A DNA stretch of 64,000 bases from Clostridiaceae bacterium (GTDB taxonomy: Bacteria; Bacillota; Clostridia; Peptostreptococcales; Tindalliaceae). How positions within the stretch are numbered: the stretch's first letter is position 1; each line of letters begins with the position of its first letter. Both the position numbers and the translations under genes were made by a program. The notes below the pieces were generated by a model. The model ran no database searches. It was not told the origin of the DNA and saw only the letters and a program-made list of their open reading frames with translations. The stretch lies in the NCBI GenBank assembly GCA_011390155.1, contig JAABSW010000005.1, forward strand, positions 62,001 to 126,000, read 5' to 3'. This document shows, piece by piece, positions 25,963 to 34,694 of this stretch.

Positions 25963-27312
25963 TTATCTTACTGATTTCCCTCCATGGGCCTGCATAATCG
26001 AACCGTCCCAAAGTGCCAGTTGACCCTTGACCCACACTCCTTTGATACCCACAGGCAGCGCAAGGGAGTCTTTAAACGTGGCCTTGTCTTCAATAGCGTC
26101 AGGGTTAAAGAGGGTAATGTCGGCGTCAGCACCCTTTTCCAGAGTGCCTTTTTTGATGCCAAACCGCCTGGCTGGCATTGCGGTCATTTTGTTAATCGCC
26201 TGGTAGAGGGTCATTAGCCTTCGTTTCCTGACATATTCTCCCAACACCCTGGGAAAGGTGCCTGCAGCTCTTGGGTGACCCTGCCTTCCATTGATCAGAC
26301 CGTCACTGGCAATCATAACCTCAGGATGCAGGATAGCCTTTTCAACGTCTTCACCCTTCATCACATGAGCAATGGTCAGAGTCTTCGGAGCAGTGTCTCT
26401 CAGAAAATGGTACAGTTCCTCCGTCAGTCGTTCTCCTCGGTATGGTCCTTCCGCCACTTCAATGGCTTCATATCCAACCTGATACCGTTCCAAAAATCCA
26501 TCATCATAGGTGGCCGTACCAATAAAGGTGCTGAAAGCTTCGTAAGGGTAGCAGTCAGCAGCGACATCGAAGCCCTCCCGTGTTTGTTGATCCATCCACT
26601 GAAGAAACATTTCCATCTGACCAAAACCTGCCATACTGTTCATATGCGAAAACTGTACAGGCAGGTCTAATTCTCTGCCAATTTTCATTAACTCTTCTGC
26701 AGACTTCATCACATGGTCTGCATCGTTCCGCAAATGAGCCGCAATGATGGCACTGTATTTTTGTGCCGTCGAACTTATTTCCATTAATTCAAGTTCTGTA
26801 ATACCTGGAATATATCGTATGCCAAAAGAGATTCCCAGACAGCCAGCCATCAGATAATCCGTAGCCAGGTATTTCATTTTTTCTATCTGAATCATCGAAG
26901 CAGTCTCATACCGGTTATCAACACCAGCCTGCAACCGAAGTGATTCATGGGGAACCAGCAATCCCACGTTCACTGGCAAACCTATCTGATCTGCTGCATC
27001 TAAATAAACTTTGGGATCCATGGTGCCAATACCGCAGTTACCGCCAATGGCCGTGGTGACACCCATTTGAAGTTCGCTCTCGAAAATTGATATTTGGAAC
27101 TTTCCTTCATCTGCCACAAAAGGATCTTCGTGCATGTGCACATCAATAAAACCCGGAGATACTACCAGGCCTGATGCATCGATTTCCACATCCCCATCCA
27201 ACGGATCCGTTGATATTTCTGCCACTTTTCCCTTCTCTATGGCAATATTCCATTTCGCATGAACTCCATTTCCAGGATCAATGAGGAAGCCATGATTGAT
27301 GACTGTTCGCAC
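25963..27312 (-). CDS. N-acyl-D-amino-acid deacylase family amidohydrolase
   Basis: 449 residues; GTG start at 27312 with GGGAG 10 nt upstream. Metal-dependent amidohydrolase: VHMH (H59, H61) after strand 1, NCGIG near 97 (bridging cysteine of D-aminoacylases), AAHLRND near 192, and ASDGLINGRQGHPRAAGTF with the catalytic aspartate near 350. This is the D-aminoacylase/dihydroorotase-like class that frees D-amino acids from N-acyl derivatives. The preceding gene on the other strand is divergent; the following ARH-family gene shares its direction. Confidence 0.88.
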   Translation of the reverse strand: MRTVINHGFLIDPGNGVHAKWNIAIEKGKVAEISTDPLDGDVEIDASGLVVSPGFIDVHMHEDPFVADEGKFQISIFESELQMGVTTAIGGNCGIGTMDPKVYLDAADQIGLPVNVGLLVPHESLRLQAGVDNRYETASMIQIEKMKYLATDYLMAGCLGISFGIRYIPGITELELMEISSTAQKYSAIIAAHLRNDADHVMKSAEELMKIGRELDLPVQFSHMNSMAGFGQMEMFLQWMDQQTREGFDVAADCYPYEAFSTFIGTATYDDGFLERYQVGYEAIEVAEGPYRGERLTEELYHFLRDTAPKTLTIAHVMKGEDVEKAILHPEVMIASDGLINGRQGHPRAAGTFPRVLGEYVRKRRLMTLYQAINKMTAMPARRFGIKKGTLEKGADADITLFNPDAIEDKATFKDSLALPVGIKGVWVKGQLALWDGSIMQAHGGKSVR

Positions 27313-27467
27313 CTGTAACCATCTCCCATTAGCAAGTGATAAACGTTAACTCCATCAGATTAACAAAAAAATGACCCTACCTTAACATAATGTATACGTT
27401 GCATGAGGCTATTGCTGATAAACTGTCAATGTAATCACATAAAAACATAAAAAAAGAGGGTATGAAC

Positions 27468-28574
27468 ATGAAAAAAACCGTCATAGTTACCGCATCCATT
27501 GGTGCTGGACACAATCAAGTGGCTTATGCCTTAAAAGAATCTCTTCTTGGCTTAAACAAAGAACAGGAAGTGAGCATCATCGATCTGCTTGAAGAAAAAT
27601 ATATTTATCAAATGGCAAACTCCCTCTATTTGAAAACAATAACGAGGATGCCAAGCGTTTTCTCTAAAGCATATGATTTCACGCAACACCTGCAACATGA
27701 CACAAATGTTACCTCCCTGTTGAACTATCACTGTTATAAGTATCTTCAACAAATTCAGCTTCGTTTAAACCCTGATTTATTCTTATTTACCCATCCCTTT
27801 CCTGCTGCCGCATATAAAAATAATTTAAACACACCTGCCTATGCTGTTCTAACAGATTTTGGCTACCATTCCTTTTGGCTTAACCCTCATTTGACAGGTT
27901 ACTTTATATCACGACATCGTCAAAAAAAGTCTTTGGTATCACGTGGTATTCCATCCAACCAAATAAAAATCACAGGCATTCCTATCAGGAAGGAATTTAT
28001 GACCAATACAACAGCTTCACATAAAACCAGGCAATTCCCCGACCAGCCACAGGTATTATTAATGGGCGGCGGTTTAGGTATTGGCCCTATGTTACACCTG
28101 GTAAATGCCATTATTGATGCTGGTATAGAGTCGCGATTTGTGATGGTCGCCGGCAACAATCAAACGTTGTATAAGGAAGTTGTCGGGAAGACAAAAGACC
28201 TTAAAAACTGGGAAGTACACGGTTTTACACATGATGTTCCCAAACTCATGCACTCTTCTACTCTTTTGGTTACCAAGGCCGGTGCTGTTACTTTGTCAGA
28301 AGCTTCCACATCAGGGCTCCCCACAATCATTCTTAACCCGCTCCCAGGACATGAGGTTGAAAACGCAGGAATAGCCGTAGCTGAAGGCTGGGCATCGTCT
28401 ACAAATTCAGTCGAGAAAACAGTTTATTCTTTAGGTGAACTCCTTTCCAACTCAGATCAACTATCTAAGATGCGAGACAATGCAATAGATTCATCTCATC
28501 CTGAGGCATCAAAGAGAGTTATATCCTGTCTCGAAAATAAGTTCACACTGGAAAGGAGGCAACAGGTTTGCTGA
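27468..28574 (+). CDS. Diacylglycerol glycosyltransferase-like (MGDG synthase/UgtP family)
   Basis: 368 residues from ATG 27468 (GAGGG 7 nt upstream; ATG 27462 also in frame). N-terminal MGDG-synthase motif TASIGAGHNQVAYAL (about 7-21), glycine-rich GGGLGIGPM (about 199-207) and the C-terminal GT-B nucleotide-sugar motif AGAVTLSEASTSGLPTI...PGHEVENA (about 270-305). Family members transfer galactose or glucose to diacylglycerol at the inner membrane face. The stop overlaps the next gene's TTG start by 7 nt, so the phospholipase C-like partner is translated with it. Sampled base composition is AT-richer than neighbours. Confidence 0.88.
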   Translation: MKKTVIVTASIGAGHNQVAYALKESLLGLNKEQEVSIIDLLEEKYIYQMANSLYLKTITRMPSVFSKAYDFTQHLQHDTNVTSLLNYHCYKYLQQIQLRLNPDLFLFTHPFPAAAYKNNLNTPAYAVLTDFGYHSFWLNPHLTGYFISRHRQKKSLVSRGIPSNQIKITGIPIRKEFMTNTTASHKTRQFPDQPQVLLMGGGLGIGPMLHLVNAIIDAGIESRFVMVAGNNQTLYKEVVGKTKDLKNWEVHGFTHDVPKLMHSSTLLVTKAGAVTLSEASTSGLPTIILNPLPGHEVENAGIAVAEGWASSTNSVEKTVYSLGELLSNSDQLSKMRDNAIDSSHPEASKRVISCLENKFTLERRQQVC

Positions 28575-29257
28575 AAATACGCCCCAAAGCCATGTTTGTG
28601 TTCCCCGTCATTCATAAAACCAGTACAGAACACTCATTGCATCTATTATCCCTTTCCGGAAAATTGAAAACAGCTTTTTTTCTCAAAAAGTTCATGCCAT
28701 TTATGCATCAAGGCAGCCACTGCACAGACCAAGGCCTTAAAAATCTGAGTCATTTTTATAACCCCATTACGAAAAAGGGGTTGCATGGTGCAAGGCATGC
28801 TTTAGACGAATTTCAATTAACTTATAAGCAAATGCAAAAGGCTTATCAATGTAATAATATTCCCCGCTATTTTCATTGTTTAGGCATATTATTGCATCTG
28901 ATTCAGGATCTTTGTGTACCACACCACGTATTCGGTTGTCTTTTGCAAGGTCATCATACATATGAAGCATGGGCTAATGAACACCACCATGATTATGTGG
29001 CCCAGGAACCATTGTTCATAAATTGCCAAGACCCCATTGCCCTTCTGAATCGAAATGCCCATATCTCAATGGGTTATGAAGAATTATTATGCCAACCTTC
29101 CGAAAATCAGATGCATGAAGCAACTGCAACATTATTACCTTTGGCCCAACAGACAAGTGCACTGTTTCTATCCACTCTCGAAGAGCAGATATTTGTTTTA
29201 CATCAGATTTATGAAACTCGAACCAACCATGCTTACCCAGTATTGAAGCAAGCTTAA
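28568..29257 (+). CDS. Zinc-dependent phospholipase C-like protein
   Basis: 229 residues; TTG start at 28568 with AGGAGG 8 nt upstream, inside the end of the glycosyltransferase gene. Order of motifs follows bacterial zinc phospholipase C/P1-nuclease fold: SHFYNPIT (like the HFWDP segment), then YFHCLGILLHLIQDLCVPHH (the HxxxD...H zinc motif) and HTYEAWANEHHHDY (H..E..). No signal peptide, so it probably acts in the cytoplasm, unlike secreted toxins. With the glycosyltransferase it could release diacylglycerol from phospholipids for glycolipid synthesis. Confidence 0.75.
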   Translation: MLKIRPKAMFVFPVIHKTSTEHSLHLLSLSGKLKTAFFLKKFMPFMHQGSHCTDQGLKNLSHFYNPITKKGLHGARHALDEFQLTYKQMQKAYQCNNIPRYFHCLGILLHLIQDLCVPHHVFGCLLQGHHTYEAWANEHHHDYVAQEPLFINCQDPIALLNRNAHISMGYEELLCQPSENQMHEATATLLPLAQQTSALFLSTLEEQIFVLHQIYETRTNHAYPVLKQA

Positions 29258-29306
29258 CAATGTTCTTTCTATACGTTATTTGCCCAATATGACCAATCAT
29301 ACCATC

Positions 29307-29789
29307 TTATTTAAACAAACTGGTGAACTCCGGGTATCCTTCATCCGCCAGATCTTCCGCAGGAATAAATCGGAGTGACGCAGAGTTAATGCAGTAACGG
29401 CGTCCCGACGGTGTTGGCCCATCGTCAAACAGATGCCCCAAATGGGAGTTTCCATAAAAGCTCCTGACTTCAATGCGCACCATCCAATGGCTTTTGTCTT
29501 CATGCTCAATAATAAGTTTCGGCAATAAAGGTTTTGAGAAGCTGGGCCATCCACTTCCTGATTCGAATTTGTCCAGAGAACTAAACAAAGGTTCTCCTGA
29601 AACTACGTCCACATATATGCCCGGCTCTTTATTATAATAGTATTCATTTTGGAAAGGCTTTTCAGTTCCATTTTCCTGTGTCACCTTGTATTGCAGGGGT
29701 GTTAACCGCTCACGCAAGGTTTCTTCATCCAGTTTCTTATAGTTTTTCCAAAAGCCTTCTTCTTTGGATCGTTTCTCATCTTTGCTCAT
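29307..29789 (-). CDS. msrB: Peptide-methionine (R)-S-oxide reductase
   Basis: 160 residues; ATG at 29789 with GGGAGG 7 nt upstream. Reduces methionine-R-sulfoxide in proteins. Visible: ESGSGWPSF (about 91-99), [13 protein letters not shown] (about 119-131) and the catalytic cysteine in [13 protein letters not shown] (about 139-151). The CxxC pairs that bind structural zinc in many MsrB proteins are absent, placing it in the zinc-free class. Monocistronic. Confidence 0.93.
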   Translation of the reverse strand: MSKDEKRSKEEGFWKNYKKLDEETLRERLTPLQYKVTQENGTEKPFQNEYYYNKEPGIYVDVVSGEPLFSSLDKFESGSGWPSFSKPLLPKLIIEHEDKSHWMVRIEVRSFYGNSHLGHLFDDGPTPSGRRYCINSASLRFIPAEDLADEGYPEFTSLFK

Positions 29790-29926
29790 TTAGTAACCTC
29801 CCTATCCGAACCCTAAACACAACAGCTTTCATGTATTAGATACCCGAAATAAACTTTAACAAATCCTGTTTATTTTTCCAGAAAAAATTCTGCCCAATCA
29901 AGCATAAGTATGGGGCTTCAAACTGA

Positions 29927-31075
29927 TTACAGCATCTTCCACACTGAACCCGGCTCCTTTCCTCTTTTGAAGGTTTCAAACCTTCTACACAGTGGATAAC
30001 ATATGATCACTCCCAGCAGCCACATCGGAAGCATCTTTGGCAGTGTTAAGCTGTTAAACCCTGCAAACATCATGATGATATAAACAAAGTGGTGCACTAT
30101 GTAAAAAAACAATGGATTTCTGCCAAAGATCAGCAATGGATGAAAAAATGGAAACCAGGACGCCGGTAGACTTTCCAATGCATACAACAACGCCAGATTA
30201 ACACTCATCATCAACAAGGCAAAGGTCATGCTGGGTGGGTATTTGGTTAATTGTAAAAAGGCCATCCACCCCTTTTCTTCCATGGGTCTCAGATTCCCAA
30301 ACCCATTGCCTAAACGAAGTGCCAGAAATAGCCCCAAGGTAATGATGCTGACCAGCGGTAGCTTATGAATCGTTTTTTTATTGTCATAGCGCATATACCG
30401 TCCAAAGATCAGGCCAGCCAAGGTAAGTCCAAACCATGAGAGAAATGTATAGTAGACCATACTTCCACCCATTGGCCCTGGAACTGTGATCATTTGCAGC
30501 ACTGGATTGATGGATTGACCATACACCATGGGCCCCTTTAATAATAACTCTGGTATAAGAAAAGAAATAAAAACTAGGGAGGCCAACACTGGGATGGGAT
30601 ATGACAGCAACCATCCTCCGACTATCATGGACAGTCCAAGTATAAATAATACATTGAACACAATACCCCACTGCCCCTGGATCATTTCAGGCACAGCAAA
30701 GAGAAAACTGAGGGCAAAATGAATGATGATAATAAAGAACCCCCGCCGCAGAAACACGGCCTGTATCTGCTTGTCGCTCCAACCTTTTTCCTTTCTGGAA
30801 TGACTGAAATAGACCATTCCCACCCCCATGAGAAAAAAGAAACCCGGTGCACATAAATGGGTGACATACCGGACCCAAAATGCATCTAGGCCGGTAAAGC
30901 GGGGGAGTGGGCCACCCCAGAATTCACCGGAGGATCCATTGGAGAGGATCATGTTGGCATGGTCCAATGCCATGAAAATCATGATTAATCCCCGGAGAGC
31001 ATCGATTGACACAATCCGATGATGCTGTTGCTTTTCTGGTTTTGTGATGGTATGTTGTGTTACCGACGACGTCAC
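29927..31075 (-). CDS. DUF1624 / heparan-glucosaminide acetyltransferase-like membrane protein
   Basis: 382 residues; GTG start at 31075 with AGGAGG 7 nt upstream. Begins RIVSIDALRGLIMIFMALDH, the hallmark of the DUF1624/YeiB membrane acyltransferase group, followed by about ten membrane helices. Such proteins may transfer acyl groups across the membrane to sugars or other acceptors; substrate unknown. Followed at 29790-29926 by non-coding sequence with one copy of the TAAACAGGA core. Confidence 0.82.
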   Translation of the reverse strand: MTSSVTQHTITKPEKQQHHRIVSIDALRGLIMIFMALDHANMILSNGSSGEFWGGPLPRFTGLDAFWVRYVTHLCAPGFFFLMGVGMVYFSHSRKEKGWSDKQIQAVFLRRGFFIIIIHFALSFLFAVPEMIQGQWGIVFNVLFILGLSMIVGGWLLSYPIPVLASLVFISFLIPELLLKGPMVYGQSINPVLQMITVPGPMGGSMVYYTFLSWFGLTLAGLIFGRYMRYDNKKTIHKLPLVSIITLGLFLALRLGNGFGNLRPMEEKGWMAFLQLTKYPPSMTFALLMMSVNLALLYALESLPASWFPFFHPLLIFGRNPLFFYIVHHFVYIIMMFAGFNSLTLPKMLPMWLLGVIICYPLCRRFETFKRGKEPGSVWKML

Positions 31076-31113
31076 ACGACAGCCTCCTTTCCGTCAACTG
31101 AGTTGATTCATAA

Positions 31114-31440
31114 TTGATACTGTTCTACCAAGTGCTGCATTTTTCCACAATGAATGATAAACTAGGTGTGTGTATAATGAACCCCAGCACCTTTTCCTTT
31201 CCTTCCGGCCACACTGCTTCTTCATTTGGAGCGACCACAACCCTATACCGTTATCATATACCAGGTTTATCCAGAAAAACTTTAAAATCCATTATCTATT
31301 TTGTTGCTGGGACCATCGCCTTTTCCCGTTTGTACCTCGGCCTTCATTATTTCACCGACCTTATGGGTGGTGCATCACTTGGAATTCTTTGCAGTTTATG
31401 GGTGATGCAAAAAGTAAAGCCCGTTCTGGAAAATAAATGA
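31114..31440 (+). pseudogene. PAP2-family phosphatase remnant (C-terminal half)
   Basis: About 97 residues with PAP2 motif 2 (STFSFPSGHTAS) and motif 3 (FSRLYLGLHYFTDLMGG) plus the last helices. The N-terminal helices and the KxxxxxxRP motif are missing, and no convincing ribosome site precedes TTG 31114, ATG 31150 or ATG 31177. Probably a truncated gene; a functional short protein is less likely. Confidence 0.7.
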
Positions 31441-31469
31441 CCAGTACAGGCTTACTTCTATGATCGTGA

Positions 31470-32588
31470 TTATCCCCGTTCCACCAATCCTTTAAACAAA
31501 TCCACTGCTGTTTCAATGATGCTGTCGGGGAAATCATACTCATTGGTGTGAATTTGGGGGGAATTTTCCCCGTTGCCAATGTAGCACATGGCTCCTTTGG
31601 TTTCTTTCAGATAGTGACCAAAATCTTCGGAACCACGAACGCCTTGTTCCATTTCCATAAGCTGGAAGCCTTTGTTCTGGCATACTTGTCTTATTTTATC
31701 TGTGCTTTCTTTGTGATTGGACGTAACAGGAAACACATCATGGTACTCAAAACTGACATCGATGCCGTCAGCCTGGCCTTTTTCAAGGGCCAGGTTTTCC
31801 AGGTTTTCCTGCAGCTGATCCAATTCCTCTTCAAATTCAGCACGAATGGTCAGGAGTAAATCTCCCTTGCTGGCAGCCACACCAAAGGCCCGTTCTCCCA
31901 GATCTATTTGGATCACAGTGCAGAGTACCAGCCCTTTGTTCTTATCTTCAGAAGTGTAACCTGGAATGGCATTGATTACCTGAGCAATGGCATAGGCCGG
32001 GTTTTTACCGTATTCCGGCATACTGGCATGTGTAGGAGAACCTTCCATGTGAATCACCATTCCCCGGGAAGCGAACATGAGGGTGCCGTCTTTGACAATT
32101 ACTGCTTTTTCAGGCCATTCACTCATGTTATGGTAAGCAAAGATCTCGTGTATGTTATTTTCTTTGATAAACACTGCTGCTTCAGCTCCACCATCGCCAG
32201 TTTCCTCTGCATGCTGGAATAAAAAGAACACATTCTCATCGGCACCCTCCTGGTCAATTTCAAGGGCAAAGCCAACCAGACTGGCAGAATGGCCATCGTG
32301 GCCACATTTATGTGAAACCCCCGGATTTTGTGACACATAGGGCAGATCTGTTTTTTCATTTAATAGAATGGCATCAAAATCTGCTCTGAAAGCAATGTTT
32401 CTTTTTCCTTCACCGGACCGGTAGACTGCATAGAACCATTTGCCACGGTCCACAATCTCAAGACTGGTGTGCTCCTTCAAAAATTCAATCAATCGTTTCT
32501 TCGTCCACACTTCCTTATTTGAAGGCTCAGGATGTTTGTGGAGTTCATGACGCAACGCCGTTACCAGCGCCAAATTTTCTTTTTTCAT
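31470..32588 (-). CDS. M20-family amidohydrolase (amidase/aminoacylase)
   Basis: 372 residues from the ATG at 32588 (GGGGG 8 nt upstream). Co-catalytic metal-peptidase pattern: FRADFDA (about 66-72), SHKCGHDGHSA (about 85-95), HAEETGDGG (about 120-128, catalytic glutamates) and a late SEDFGH. The M20D subfamily hydrolyses N-acyl amino acids or hippurate-like amides. Single gene; a TAAACAGGA core lies 58 nt upstream of its start. Confidence 0.87.
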   Translation of the reverse strand: MKKENLALVTALRHELHKHPEPSNKEVWTKKRLIEFLKEHTSLEIVDRGKWFYAVYRSGEGKRNIAFRADFDAILLNEKTDLPYVSQNPGVSHKCGHDGHSASLVGFALEIDQEGADENVFFLFQHAEETGDGGAEAAVFIKENNIHEIFAYHNMSEWPEKAVIVKDGTLMFASRGMVIHMEGSPTHASMPEYGKNPAYAIAQVINAIPGYTSEDKNKGLVLCTVIQIDLGERAFGVAASKGDLLLTIRAEFEEELDQLQENLENLALEKGQADGIDVSFEYHDVFPVTSNHKESTDKIRQVCQNKGFQLMEMEQGVRGSEDFGHYLKETKGAMCYIGNGENSPQIHTNEYDFPDSIIETAVDLFKGLVERG

Positions 32589-32668
32589 CAGCTCATCCCC
32601 CTTGTATCTATATGATTGGTATTCGTTTACCACTTTATTGTATCATAAACAGGACTGCGAAAACGAAA

Positions 32669-32698
32669 AACTCATCACCCTGTTAAGGGCAATGAGTT
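32669..32698 (-). terminator. Intrinsic terminator of htpG
   Basis: Minus strand: AACTCATTGCCCT pairs with AGGGTGATGAGTT (13 bp including two G-U, 4-nt loop), followed by TTTCGTTTTC. It lies about 25 nt after the htpG stop. Confidence 0.85.
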
Positions 32699-32721
32699 CT
32701 GTGTTTAACTTTTTCCTTATC

Positions 32722-34599
32722 CTACTTCATCAGCTGACACATCTTATTGGTCAGGTCTACCGGGTCATCCACAGACAGTCCCTCAATAAGGCGTGCCTGT
32801 TGATACAAAATTTCAGTATAGAGCTTAAATTTCTCCTGGTCATCCTGGAAGGCCTGTTGAAGTGATGTGAACACATCGTGATGGGTGTTCACTTCCAGTA
32901 CCTTATCTGCCTTCACTTCTTCCTCTTGGGGCATGCTGTTCAATACTTTTTCCATTTCAATGGATATATCTCCTTCGTTCACCAGGCAAACGGGATGATG
33001 CTTCAGACGCTTGGAAGCTCTGACTTCCTTAATTTGGCCAGACAACACTTCTTTCATCTGGGTGAACAGGTCTTTGTTTTCCTTCTCTGCTTCCTCAGTT
33101 TCCTTGGCGACTTCTTCATCCAAATCCAGGTCACCACTGGAGACAGATTTAAACTCTTTCCCCTTATATTCCCGCAACATTTTAATGGCAAATTCATCCA
33201 CGTCATCAGTGAAATACAGAATTTCATAGCCCTTTTCCTTTACCATTTCTGTTTGAGGCATTTTTTCGATGCGGTCAACAGAGTCACCAGTGGCATAATA
33301 TATAACCTTTTGGTCCTCTGGCATCCCTTCAGCGTATTCTGCCAGACTCAGCAGTTTGTTTTCCTTGGAGGAATGGAAAAGTATCAGGTCTTGCAGATCG
33401 TCCCTGTGGCTGCCAAAATCACTGTATAACCCATATTTTAATTGGCGTCCAAAAGCTTTATAAAAAGTTTCATAGGCTTCCCTGTCAATTTCCATAGCGT
33501 CCAGCAGTTCTTTCTGAATTTTGCTTTTGATGCTCTTGGCAATCACCTTCAACTGGCGGTCCTGCTGTAGTACTTCTCGGGAAATGTTCAGGGAAAGGTC
33601 TTCCGAATCCACCACACCTTTAACAAAGCTAAAGTAATCTGGCAACAGGTCCGGGCATTTGTCCATGATCAGAACACCGTTGGAATATAATTCCAGGCCC
33701 TTTTCGTAATCCTTGGTGTAAAAGTCGTAGGGAGCTTTTTCTGGAATAAAGAGCACGGCCTTATAGGAAACGGTACCTTCTGTGGTAATGTGCATGTGAC
33801 GCAAAGGTTTATCAAAGCCAAAATGTTTTTCAAAATAGAATTCCTGGTAATCTTCGTCCTTCAGTTCATTTTTGTTCTTCTTCCAGATGGGCACCATGCT
33901 GTTGATGGTTTGCTCTTCCACCACTTCTTCGTATTCGTCTTCAGTACCTTCCTTTTTCTGTGAACGGGTGATGTCCATTTTAATGGGGTAGCGGATAAAG
34001 TCAGAATACTTTTTAATCAGAGAGCGTAGTTTGTATTCTTCCAGATACTGGTCGTAATCATCATCTTCAGTACTTTCCTTTATGGTTAGAATGATTTCAG
34101 TCCCAGTTTCCGCTTTCTCGCAGGGTTCTATGGTATAACCATCAGCCCCTTGGGATTGCCAACGATGGGCCTGGTCACTACCGAAGGCTTTGCTAATGAT
34201 GGTCACTTCATCCGACACCATAAAAGCAGAATAGAAACCTACACCAAATTGACCAATGATGTCGTGGCCGTCTTTCAGTTCATTTTCGCTTTTAAACGTC
34301 AGAGAACCACTCTTGGCGATGGTGCCGATGTGTTCTTGCAGTTCCTCTGCAGTCATCCCAATGCCTGTGTCAGCGACGACCAACTGACGCTTTTCTTTAT
34401 CTGCGCTCACTTTAATGTAATAGTCATCCTGGTTGAAGACGATGGCATTGTCTGTCAAGGCCTTGTAGTACACCTTGTCAATGGCATCACTGGCATTTGA
34501 AATCAGTTCCCGTAAAAAAATGTCTTTGTTGGTATAGATGGAATTGATGACAATTTCCAGCAGTCTTTTTGTTTCAGCCTGAAATTCCTTCGTTTGCAT
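32722..34599 (-). CDS. htpG: Hsp90-family chaperone
   Basis: 625 residues from the ATG at 34599 (AAGGAGG 8 nt upstream; upstream ATG at 34620 lies inside the ribosome-site region). ATP-dependent cytosolic chaperone. N-terminal GHKL motifs: [14 protein letters not shown] (catalytic E and nucleotide-binding N), [16 protein letters not shown] and [12 protein letters not shown]. Middle and C-terminal domains are full length. Sigma-A promoter at 34656-34684; no CIRCE element seen. Confidence 0.96.
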   Translation of the reverse strand: MQTKEFQAETKRLLEIVINSIYTNKDIFLRELISNASDAIDKVYYKALTDNAIVFNQDDYYIKVSADKEKRQLVVADTGIGMTAEELQEHIGTIAKSGSLTFKSENELKDGHDIIGQFGVGFYSAFMVSDEVTIISKAFGSDQAHRWQSQGADGYTIEPCEKAETGTEIILTIKESTEDDDYDQYLEEYKLRSLIKKYSDFIRYPIKMDITRSQKKEGTEDEYEEVVEEQTINSMVPIWKKNKNELKDEDYQEFYFEKHFGFDKPLRHMHITTEGTVSYKAVLFIPEKAPYDFYTKDYEKGLELYSNGVLIMDKCPDLLPDYFSFVKGVVDSEDLSLNISREVLQQDRQLKVIAKSIKSKIQKELLDAMEIDREAYETFYKAFGRQLKYGLYSDFGSHRDDLQDLILFHSSKENKLLSLAEYAEGMPEDQKVIYYATGDSVDRIEKMPQTEMVKEKGYEILYFTDDVDEFAIKMLREYKGKEFKSVSSGDLDLDEEVAKETEEAEKENKDLFTQMKEVLSGQIKEVRASKRLKHHPVCLVNEGDISIEMEKVLNSMPQEEEVKADKVLEVNTHHDVFTSLQQAFQDDQEKFKLYTEILYQQARLIEGLSVDDPVDLTNKMCQLMK

Positions 34600-34655
34600 C
34601 GATGAATCCTCCTTCGACATACGATTTATGACTTTCTTTAACCTTTACCACTAAA

Positions 34656-34684
34656 GTTATACCAAAACTTTTTTACTGTGTCAA
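34656..34684 (-). promoter_or_regulatory. Sigma-A promoter of htpG
   Basis: Minus strand TTGACA (34679-34684), 17-bp spacer, TATAAC (34656-34661). It overlaps no coding sequence and separates htpG from the UvrA-like gene upstream. Confidence 0.8.
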
Positions 34685-34694
34685 CCCAACAAAC

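Noticed and set aside
34600-34694. CIRCE/HrcA element for htpG
   Set aside because: No TTAGCACTC-N9-GAGTGCTAA repeat; only a sigma-A promoter is visible.
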